A DNA stretch of 64,000 bases. Source: Crossiella sp. CA-258035 (GTDB taxonomy: Bacteria > Actinomycetota > Actinomycetes > Mycobacteriales > Pseudonocardiaceae). Location: the NCBI RefSeq assembly GCF_030064675.1, contig NZ_CP116413.1, positions 3,318,001 through 3,382,000 on the forward strand, written 5' to 3'. The translations under genes and the position numbers were made by a program. A model generated the notes under the pieces. That model made no database searches. It was not told where the DNA came from and saw only the letters and a program-made list of their open reading frames with translations. This document shows, piece by piece, positions 1 through 8,963 of this stretch; the stretch's first letter is position 1, and each line of letters opens with the position of its first letter.

Positions 1-1
1 G

Positions 2-1816
<1,815 letters not shown>

Positions 1817-1838
1817 CCGCCACCCGAGAGGACCCGCC

Positions 1839-3128
1839 ATGACCGTCACCGCGCACCACCCCGGCACGCACACCGCGGCCACCGACTTCTCGGTGTTCCA
1901 GGACCTCGAGTCCGAGGTGCGCAGCTACTGCCGGAAGTTCCCGATCGTCTTCCACCGGGCCAAGGGCGCCGAGCTGCACGGCGAGGACGGCCGGGTCTTC
2001 ATCGACTTCTTCTGCGGCGCGGGCACCCTGAACTACGGGCACAACAACGAGTTCATCAAACGCCGCCTCACCGAGTACCTGGCCGCCGATGGGATCGTGC
2101 ACGGCCTGGACATGCACACCGTGGCCAAACGCGAGTTCCTGAGCGCGTTCGCCGAGACCGTGCTGCGGCCGCGCGACCTGGACTACAAGATCCAGTTCTG
2201 CGGCCCGACCGGCACCGACGCGGTGGAGGCCGCGCTGAAGCTGGCCCGCAAGGCCACCGGCCGCACCGGCGTGGTCGCCTTCACCGGCGCCTACCACGGC
2301 ATGTCCCGCGGTTCCCTCGCGGTCACCGGCAGCCGACGGGCCCGCCGCGCGGGCGGCATCGGGCCATCGGAGGTCACCTTCGTGCCCTACGAGGACGGTC
2401 CACAAGGGACATTCGACTCGGTCGGCTACCTGGAGCGGATGCTCGCCGACCCGTCCTCCGGGTTCGAGGTGCCTGCCGCGGTGATCGTGGAGCCGATGCA
2501 GATGGAGGGCGGCATCTACCCGGCCTCCCCGGACTGGCTGCGCAGCCTGCGCGCGCTCACCGAGCGGCACGGCATCCTGCTGATCTTCGACGAGATCCAG
2601 GCGGGTTGCGGCCGCACCGGCACCTTCTTCTGCTTCGAGCACGCCGGCGTGGTGCCCGACCTGGTCACCGTGTCCAAGTCCATTGGCGGCTACGGACTTC
2701 CGCTGTCGTTGACCCTGTTCCGCCGCGACCTGGACGTGTGGGAACCGGGCGAGCACACCGGCACCTTCCGCGGCAACCAGCTGGCCTTCGTCGCCGCCAC
2801 CGCGGCCCTGGAGCTGTGGCGGCAGACCAAGTTCCACACCGACCTCGCCGTGGCCGCCCGCCGCCTGGACCGCTTCCGCACCGAACTGACCGAACCGGCG
2901 ATCGCCACCCGCGGCCTCGGCATGGCCCTGGGCATCGACCTCGCCCAGGCCGGTGGCCCGGAGCGCGCGGACCGGGTGCAGCGGCACGCCTTCGAGCACG
3001 GCCTGATCGTGGAGCTGTGCGGCCGTCACGACGAGGTGGTCAAGGTGCTGCCGCCGCTGACCATCGACATCGCCCGGCTGGACCGCGGCCTCGACGTGCT
3101 GCGCGACGCCCTGCACACCACCCGGTGA
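1839..3128 (+). CDS. EctB-like diaminobutyrate--2-oxoglutarate transaminase
   Basis: Class III (fold type I) PLP aminotransferase of 429 residues. It closely resembles EctB/DABA aminotransferases, which convert aspartate semialdehyde plus glutamate into L-2,4-diaminobutyrate. The FDEIQAGCGRTG segment (Asp251 binds the PLP pyridine) and VSKSIGGYGLP (Lys280, Schiff base) are intact. The N-terminal FPIVFHRAKG and CGPTGTDAVEAALK blocks are typical of EctB. The start is ATG after GAGAGGA, 22 bases behind the NRPS stop. No ectA or ectC is nearby, so it supplies a peptide building block rather than ectoine (inference). The ACT protein at 20921 may raise its aspartate-semialdehyde supply. An ornithine or GABA aminotransferase role is less likely. 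Confidence 0.88.
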   Translation: MTVTAHHPGTHTAATDFSVFQDLESEVRSYCRKFPIVFHRAKGAELHGEDGRVFIDFFCGAGTLNYGHNNEFIKRRLTEYLAADGIVHGLDMHTVAKREFLSAFAETVLRPRDLDYKIQFCGPTGTDAVEAALKLARKATGRTGVVAFTGAYHGMSRGSLAVTGSRRARRAGGIGPSEVTFVPYEDGPQGTFDSVGYLERMLADPSSGFEVPAAVIVEPMQMEGGIYPASPDWLRSLRALTERHGILLIFDEIQAGCGRTGTFFCFEHAGVVPDLVTVSKSIGGYGLPLSLTLFRRDLDVWEPGEHTGTFRGNQLAFVAATAALELWRQTKFHTDLAVAARRLDRFRTELTEPAIATRGLGMALGIDLAQAGGPERADRVQRHAFEHGLIVELCGRHDEVVKVLPPLTIDIARLDRGLDVLRDALHTTR

Positions 3129-3138
3129 GGAGACGACC

Positions 3139-4059
3139 ATGGCCGACCGACGGCACCTGATCTCCATCGACGACCTGTCCGAGGAGGACCTGCGCTGGCT
3201 GGTCCAGCGCGGCGCGGACTATTCCGCCGGACGGTTCGACGGCGCGAAACCGTTGCGGGACCTGGTGGTGGCCGTGCTGTTCCGGCGCACCTCCACCCGC
3301 ACCCGCACCGCCTTCTCCGCAGGCGCGCTGCGCCTGGGCGCCCAGCTGATCACCTACGGACCCGGCGACCTCCAGGAGAACACCGGCGAGTCGGTGGCCG
3401 ACACCGGCGCGGTGCTCTCCGGGATGCTGGACGTCCTGGTCGCCCGCACCGCAGGCCCGGAACGGGAACTGCGCGAGTACGCGGCGCAGCAACGCATGTC
3501 GGTGATCAACGCGATGACCGCGGAGGAACACCCCACCCAGGCCCTCACCGACCTCACCACGATGACCCGCCACTTCGGCCGCGTCGACGGACTGCGCGTG
3601 CTGTACGTGGGGGAGGGCAACAACACCGCCACCGCGCTGTCCCTCGCCCTGACCCGCTTCCCCGGCACCGAGCTGCACCTGCGCACCCCGAACGGCTACG
3701 GCGTCCCGGCGAGCTTCCTGGAACGCGGCGCCATCAGCGCCAAACGCGGCGACGCCCGCATCGAGCAGCGGCACGACCTGGCCGACCTGCCCGAGGTCGA
3801 CGTCGTCTACACCACCCGCTGGCAGACCACCGGCACCAGCAAACCCGACCCGGACTGGCGCACGCGGTTCGCACCGTTCCAAGTGGACAGTCGGCTGATG
3901 GAGTCCTGCCCCGGCGCGGTGTTCATGCACGACCTGCCCGCGCACCGCGGCGAGGAGGTCACCGCCGAGGTGCTCGACGGACCGGTCAGCATCGCCTTCG
4001 CCCAGGCGGAGAACAAGTACCACAGCGCCCGCGCCGTCCTGGAATGGTGCACGGCCTGA
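3139..4059 (+). CDS. carbamoyltransferase of the aspartate/ornithine family
   Basis: Carbamoyltransferase of 306 residues that would move a carbamoyl group from carbamoyl phosphate to an amine. The carbamoyl-phosphate loop STRTR (residues 52-56) and HPTQ (131-134) are intact. The acceptor side departs from ornithine transcarbamylase: HDLPA (264-268) stands where OTCases have HCLP, and a VYTTRWQ segment, closer to aspartate-type enzymes, stands where the ornithine-binding SMG loop should be. It starts 11 bases after the EctB-like gene with a good GGAG site. A plausible acceptor is diaminobutyrate or a peptide containing it, giving a ureido amino acid (inference). A primary arginine-pathway role is unlikely in this context. 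Confidence 0.8.
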   Translation: MADRRHLISIDDLSEEDLRWLVQRGADYSAGRFDGAKPLRDLVVAVLFRRTSTRTRTAFSAGALRLGAQLITYGPGDLQENTGESVADTGAVLSGMLDVLVARTAGPERELREYAAQQRMSVINAMTAEEHPTQALTDLTTMTRHFGRVDGLRVLYVGEGNNTATALSLALTRFPGTELHLRTPNGYGVPASFLERGAISAKRGDARIEQRHDLADLPEVDVVYTTRWQTTGTSKPDPDWRTRFAPFQVDSRLMESCPGAVFMHDLPAHRGEEVTAEVLDGPVSIAFAQAENKYHSARAVLEWCTA

Positions 4060-4079
4060 ACCGAAAGGTGTCCGAGGCG

Positions 4080-6377
4080 ATGTCCGACAACGTGTTCCTC
4101 CCCACCGGCGACTGGCGGCTGTGGTCCCAGTTCTCCTTGCGCGGACCCGGTTTCCCCGCCGCCGGGGTGCTGCGGCTCGCGCCGGACGGGCTCGCCGCGG
4201 CCGCGGACAAGTTCGACGAGCAGCTCACCGGCGCGGACTGGGCCGCCTTCGAGGAGGAGTTCGGCGCGGCCGCGGTGCGCACCGCGCGGGAGCTCCAGGA
4301 CATCGCGGCCCGGCCGGACTTCCGCGCCGCGGTGGCCTGGCAGAACCGCACCGTGCTGGACACCGGCATCAAGCCCTTCCTGGCCTGGACACCCAGCGCG
4401 GACAACCGCAGCAGCATGCCCCGCCAGCGGGAAGAACTGGTCGCGCACTACTGGCAGCGGTTCTGCGTCAAGAACGACACCATCGGCTTCTTCGGCCCGG
4501 TCGGCTGGGGCCGGTGGGACCTCGGCCAACCCGGCGTGACGATCGACCCGGGCACCGGCCTGATCGCCGAGTCCACCGTGTACTTCTCCAGCTGGGCCAT
4601 CGACACCCTGGCCCGCGTGCTCGGCGAGGACCCCGCACTGCGCCGCTGGATCCCGCCCCGCCGGGTCTCCTTCGTCCGCATCGCCACCGACGCCGTGCAC
4701 CTGCCCGGCCGACCGTCCCAGCCGATCACCCCGGACCAGCGTGAACTCCTGCTGCGCTGCGACGGCACCCGATCCCCGGTCGACCTGGCCGCACAGCTCA
4801 ACCGGCCAGAGGCAGAGGTGCTGGCCGCGATCGAGGACCTGGTACGGCGGCGGTGGCTGGTGTGGCGACTGGAAGTGCCGACCAGCGCACACCCGGAGCA
4901 GCACCTCCGGTCCACAGTGGAGCGAGTGGGCGATCCTGAGGTGCGCGAACGGGCACTGGCCAAGCTGACCGTGCTGGAACAAGCCAAAGCGCGCATCCAC
5001 GACGCCTACGGCGACTCCGCCGCCCTGTCCACCGCGATGGCCGCACTGGAACAGGACTTCGCCACCCTCACCGAGTCCGCGGCCGTGCGCGCCAAGAACA
5101 GCCGCACCGCGCCCTGCCGCTCCCTGGTCTACGCCGACTGCCGACGTTCGGCCACCGCCACCCTCGGCGCCGCGGTCCTGGCCGAGCTCACCCCGCTCGC
5201 CCTGTGCCTGACGGCTGCCCGCTGGCTGACCAACCGCTTCGCCGAGGCGATGACCGGCCGCATCCGCGCCGCACACCGGAAGCTGCTGGACCGGCACGGC
5301 CGGGTCGACCTGGGCGCGCTCTGGTTCGAGTGCCTGCCGGTGCCGCACCCCGACTCCACGGCCGAGATCGACCGCATCCAGGCGGAGCTGCGAGCACGCT
5401 GGGCGCGGATCATCAAAGCCCCCCAGGGTGTCCGCCGGGTCCGACTGTCCGCTGTGGACATCGCGGACCGGGTGCACGCGGAGTTCGGCGAACCTGGGCT
5501 CGCCTGGAACATCGCCCGCTACGTCAGCCCCGACGTGCTGGTCCTGGCCGAGAACGCCGAAGCGGTCGCCCGCGGCGAGTTCGAGCTGGTGCTCGGTGAG
5601 CTGCACGTGGCCATGAACACCGTCGGCGCCTCGCTGTTCGCCATGCAGCACCCGGACATCACCGAGCTGCTCGCCGAGACCACCAGGGACTTCCCCGGCC
5701 CCCGGGTGATGCCCATGCTGCCCAAGGAACAACCGCCGCGCTGGTCCACCCGCAGCCGCCCGGCGCTGGTGCGGCCGGAGGACTACTTCATCGGCATGGT
5801 CGACTACACCGCCGATCCGCACCACCCGCGCGCCCTCAACAGCGCCGACGTCGAGGTGGTCGACTGCGACGGCGAACTGCTGCTGATCCTGCCTGACGGC
5901 ACCGAGTTCCCGCTGCTGGACGTCTTCGGCAACGCCCTCACCAACCGCGTCATGGACCGGTTCTCCCTGCGCCCCAACGCTGATCACAGTCCACGGATCA
6001 CCGTCGACCGAATGATCATCGCGCGGGAGACCTGGCGGATCCCGGCCGCGGACCTGGTTTTCGCCGCGGAGAAGACCGAGTCCCGCCGTTTCGTCCGGGT
6101 CCGGCAGTGGCGCGAGGAGCTGGACCTGCCCCGGTTCGTCTTCGTCACCTCGCCTGCCGAACCCCGGCCGTTCTACGTCGACTTCGACAGCCCGGTCTAC
6201 GTCACCATCCTGGCCAAGGCCGCCCGCCGCCTGGCCCGCACCGACCCGGAGGGCAGGCTCACCATCAGCGAGATGCTGCCCAACCCGGAACAGGCCTGGC
6301 TCACCGACGACCAGGGCAACCGCTACACCTCGGAGCTCCGCTTCGTCGCGGTGGACCAGACCGGTGGTGCGGCATGA
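4080..6377 (+). CDS. LanB-like protein 1: lantibiotic dehydratase aminoacylation domain without elimination domain
   Basis: Protein of 765 residues matching the N-terminal domain of class I lanthipeptide dehydratases, which uses aminoacyl-tRNA (glutamyl-tRNA in true dehydratases) to esterify Ser/Thr. The hallmark RFCVKNDTIGFFGPVGWG is at about residues 127-144, and late blocks such as RPFYVDFDSPVY are present. Full LanB enzymes run to about 1000 residues because a C-terminal elimination domain follows. Here the protein ends without it, as in split thiopeptide glutamyltransferases (TbtB type) and in PEARLs, which add amino acids to a carrier peptide from aminoacyl-tRNA. ATG at 4080 is preferred over 4044 because it follows GAGG and gives the same N-terminal length as the paralogue at 8960. 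It overlaps the next gene by ATGA. Substrate unknown; the neighbouring carrier protein is the obvious candidate. Confidence 0.82.
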   Translation: MSDNVFLPTGDWRLWSQFSLRGPGFPAAGVLRLAPDGLAAAADKFDEQLTGADWAAFEEEFGAAAVRTARELQDIAARPDFRAAVAWQNRTVLDTGIKPFLAWTPSADNRSSMPRQREELVAHYWQRFCVKNDTIGFFGPVGWGRWDLGQPGVTIDPGTGLIAESTVYFSSWAIDTLARVLGEDPALRRWIPPRRVSFVRIATDAVHLPGRPSQPITPDQRELLLRCDGTRSPVDLAAQLNRPEAEVLAAIEDLVRRRWLVWRLEVPTSAHPEQHLRSTVERVGDPEVRERALAKLTVLEQAKARIHDAYGDSAALSTAMAALEQDFATLTESAAVRAKNSRTAPCRSLVYADCRRSATATLGAAVLAELTPLALCLTAARWLTNRFAEAMTGRIRAAHRKLLDRHGRVDLGALWFECLPVPHPDSTAEIDRIQAELRARWARIIKAPQGVRRVRLSAVDIADRVHAEFGEPGLAWNIARYVSPDVLVLAENAEAVARGEFELVLGELHVAMNTVGASLFAMQHPDITELLAETTRDFPGPRVMPMLPKEQPPRWSTRSRPALVRPEDYFIGMVDYTADPHHPRALNSADVEVVDCDGELLLILPDGTEFPLLDVFGNALTNRVMDRFSLRPNADHSPRITVDRMIIARETWRIPAADLVFAAEKTESRRFVRVRQWREELDLPRFVFVTSPAEPRPFYVDFDSPVYVTILAKAARRLARTDPEGRLTISEMLPNPEQAWLTDDQGNRYTSELRFVAVDQTGGAA

Positions 6378-7816
6378 CCGGCTTCGTCGACGACATCCTC
6401 AACCACCCGCCCGAGACCACCGCGATCATCACCCCGGATCACACGGTGTCCTACGGCGAGCTCCGCAACCGGATCGTCCAGTTGGCCCAGTGCCTGGTGT
6501 CCGACGGGGTACGCCCCGAGCAGGTCTGCGCCATCGCCGTGCCCAGATCCGTCGACGCCGTGGTGGCCATGGCCGCGGTGCTGCACGCAGGCGGCGCGTT
6601 CCTCACCCTGGACATCGACCAGCCACCCCAACGCCTGGCCACCCTGCTCGGCTGCGCGACACACCTGCTCACCACCAGCGCCACCGGCCTCCCGTTCAAC
6701 GGCCCCACCACCCTGCTCGACCAGCTCACCCCGGTCACCGCCCAACTTCCCACTGTGCCAACACAATCCCTGGCCTACGTCAGCCACACCTCCGGCTCCA
6801 CCGGCACCCCCAACGCCGTGCTCATCGAACGCCGCGGCCTGGACTCCTACCTGCGGTTTCTGGTCCAGGACTACCACCTCGACCCGGACACGGTCGCCGT
6901 GCAGCTGGCCCCGCTCGGCTACGACGCCTCGATCCGCGACACCTTCGCCCCACTGCTCGCCGGCGGCCGCCTGGTCTTGGCGCCCCGCGCCGACCTGCTG
7001 CGCGCCAACGGGTTCGCCGAGGTCATCCGGCGGTACCAGGTCAACTCCGTGCTGAGCGTGACGCCCTCGTTCCTCACCTTCCTGGCCCAGCACCAAGGAT
7101 CCTTCGACGGGCTCCGGCTGGTGGTCGCCAGCGGCGAGTCCCTGCGCCCGTTCCTCACCGCGGGCGGACGCGAGCTGATCACCGGTGACCTGGTCAACCA
7201 GTACGGCCCCACCGAATGCACCATGACCTCCACCCGGCACCACGTGCCCACGACCCCGGATCTCAACGCCGACCACATCGGCGACCCGATCCACGGCGTC
7301 ACCGCGCACCTGCTCGACGGGCAGGGAAACCCGGTGCCGGACAACGCCATCGGCGAGATCCACCTCGGCGGCATCGGCGTCGCCCGCGGCTACGCGAACC
7401 GCCCCGCGCTGACCGCCGACCGCTTCCGCCCGGACCCCTTCGGCGAACCCGGTTCCCGCCTGTACCGCACCGGCGACCTGGCCCGCCGCACCGGCAACGG
7501 CCTGGAGTACCTGGGCAGGATGGACCGCCAAGTCAAGATCCGCGGCTACCGGGTCGACCCGGCCGAGGTGGAGTCCGCGCTGCTGACCCATCCCGCGGTC
7601 ACCGGAGCCGTGCTCACCGCCGCCACCGACGACCGCGACCGGGTGCACCTGGTCGCCCACCTCACCGGCGACCTGGCGGAAACCACCGACGCCGAACTGC
7701 GCACCCACCTCGGGAAAACCTTGCCGCCACACCTGATGCCGCGCCGGTTCGCCCGCATCGACCACCTGCCCACCACCAGCACCGGCAAGGCCGACCGCAA
7801 GGCCCTGGCCCGATGA
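6374..7816 (+). CDS. stand-alone NRPS adenylation domain
   Basis: Free-standing amino-acid-activating enzyme of 480 residues. It would form an aminoacyl-AMP and load it onto a carrier protein supplied in trans. Core motifs are HTSGSTGTPNAV (Asn where Lys is usual in A3), NQYGPTE, YRTGDL, RQVKIRGYRVDPAEVE and the terminal STGKADRKAL lysine. Pocket residues read D-A-R-S-V-S-Q-M-T by alignment to PheA; I do not recognise this code. No condensation or thiolation domain is fused. The 82-residue carrier protein encoded two genes downstream in the same coupled operon is the likely partner. Start and stop overlap the neighbours by ATGA on both sides. Confidence 0.92.
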   Translation: MTGFVDDILNHPPETTAIITPDHTVSYGELRNRIVQLAQCLVSDGVRPEQVCAIAVPRSVDAVVAMAAVLHAGGAFLTLDIDQPPQRLATLLGCATHLLTTSATGLPFNGPTTLLDQLTPVTAQLPTVPTQSLAYVSHTSGSTGTPNAVLIERRGLDSYLRFLVQDYHLDPDTVAVQLAPLGYDASIRDTFAPLLAGGRLVLAPRADLLRANGFAEVIRRYQVNSVLSVTPSFLTFLAQHQGSFDGLRLVVASGESLRPFLTAGGRELITGDLVNQYGPTECTMTSTRHHVPTTPDLNADHIGDPIHGVTAHLLDGQGNPVPDNAIGEIHLGGIGVARGYANRPALTADRFRPDPFGEPGSRLYRTGDLARRTGNGLEYLGRMDRQVKIRGYRVDPAEVESALLTHPAVTGAVLTAATDDRDRVHLVAHLTGDLAETTDAELRTHLGKTLPPHLMPRRFARIDHLPTTSTGKADRKALAR

Positions 7817-8718
7817 CCGCGCCCACCCTGCGCCTGGGCCGCGCCGACGTCCGCGCCGCCGCCGAGCGAATCGCCGACCACATCAGGCCCACCCCGCTGC
7901 TGCCGTGCCTTCCCGGCCTGCGCCTGAAGGCCGAGCACCAGCAGCGCGGCGGCTCCTTCAAGTTCCGCGGCGCGGCCAACGCCCTGCTCGGCACCCCGGC
8001 CACCGCGGTCGTCACCGGTTCCTCCGGCAACCACGGCATCGCGGTGGCCACCCTCGGCGCCCGCCTCGGCATCCCGGTCACCGTCGTCATGGCCGAAGGA
8101 GCCAGCCAGGCCAAAGCAGCGAAGATCCGCAACCTCGGCGCGACGGTCATCGCCGTGCCCGGGGGAGTGGCCGCTCGCGAGCACCACGCCCGCGACCTGG
8201 CCGCCCGCGCCGGCGCGTTCCTGCTGCCCTCCTCCGACCACGCCCTGGTGGTCGCGGGCGCGGGCACGGTGACCCTGGAGATCCTCGCCGACGCGCCGGA
8301 CACCGGCACCCTCTTCGTGCCCACCGGCGGTGGTGGCCTGCTCGCGGGCGCCTGCCTGGCCGCGCTGGACCACCCGGTCCGGGTGATCGGCGTCGAACCG
8401 GCCGCCTGCCCCCGCTACGCCCGCTCGCTGGCCGCCGGCCACCCGGTCGAGCTCCCACCCTCGGACACCATCGCCGACGGCCTGCGCGGCCAGCGTCCCG
8501 GCGAGGTCCCGTTCCCCATCATCCAGCACCGGGTCGACGACCTGGTCGCGGTGTCCGATGAGGACATCAACCAGGCGCTCGACCTATTGCAGCACAACGG
8601 GGTCAACGCCGAACCCAGCGGGGCGGTCGCCTTCGCGGGCGCACTGCGCGCCGGGTGGCAGGGCAACACCGTCGCGATCGTCTCCGGCGGAAACACCACA
8701 CCGAAAGGACTCCCGTGA
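7813..8718 (+). CDS. threonine dehydratase/serine racemase-like PLP enzyme
   Basis: Fold type II PLP enzyme of 301 residues. The Schiff-base lysine is Lys50 in GGSFKFRGA, the phosphate and substrate loop is SSGNHG, and the glycine-rich PLP phosphate cup is PTGGGGLLAG. These match catabolic threonine dehydratases, serine racemases and hydroxyaspartate ammonia-lyases. The enzyme lacks the C-terminal ACT domains of biosynthetic IlvA. It lies between the lone adenylation domain and the lone carrier protein with ATGA/GTGA overlaps. It may therefore make or modify the amino acid loaded there, by racemisation, alpha,beta-elimination or beta-replacement (inference). Sequence alone does not choose between these. 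Confidence 0.82.
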   Translation: MTAPTLRLGRADVRAAAERIADHIRPTPLLPCLPGLRLKAEHQQRGGSFKFRGAANALLGTPATAVVTGSSGNHGIAVATLGARLGIPVTVVMAEGASQAKAAKIRNLGATVIAVPGGVAAREHHARDLAARAGAFLLPSSDHALVVAGAGTVTLEILADAPDTGTLFVPTGGGGLLAGACLAALDHPVRVIGVEPAACPRYARSLAAGHPVELPPSDTIADGLRGQRPGEVPFPIIQHRVDDLVAVSDEDINQALDLLQHNGVNAEPSGAVAFAGALRAGWQGNTVAIVSGGNTTPKGLP

Positions 8719-8963
8719 CCAGCAACCTCAAGGTAGACGTGCCCGAGCTGCTCGCCGCCATCTACCGCGAAACCCTGGGCGATGCCACCCTGGACGCCGG
8801 CAGCGACTTCTTCGAAGCCGGTGGCGACTCCCTGGCCGCGTTCCAGATCACCGCCCGCATCCAGGAGTCCCTCGGCGTCGAGGTGCCGGTGGCCCTGGTG
8901 TTCGCCTACCCCTCGCCCGCCGACCTGGCGAGTGTGGTGGACCTCGAACCGGCCCAGGGGTGA
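8715..8963 (+). CDS. free-standing peptidyl carrier protein
   Basis: Discrete carrier protein of 82 residues. The phosphopantetheine attachment site is Ser39 in FFEAGGDSLAAF, followed by the usual helix III region (VALVFAYPSPADLASVV). The GTG start at 8715 overlaps the preceding stop (GTGA), and its own stop overlaps the GTG of the second LanB-like gene in the same way, so one carrier sits between two LanB-like enzymes and downstream of a lone adenylation domain. It would hold an aminoacyl thioester made by the 6374 enzyme. Whether it is also the scaffold that the LanB-like proteins act on is the key open question of this cluster. Confidence 0.92.
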   Translation: MTSNLKVDVPELLAAIYRETLGDATLDAGSDFFEAGGDSLAAFQITARIQESLGVEVPVALVFAYPSPADLASVVDLEPAQG

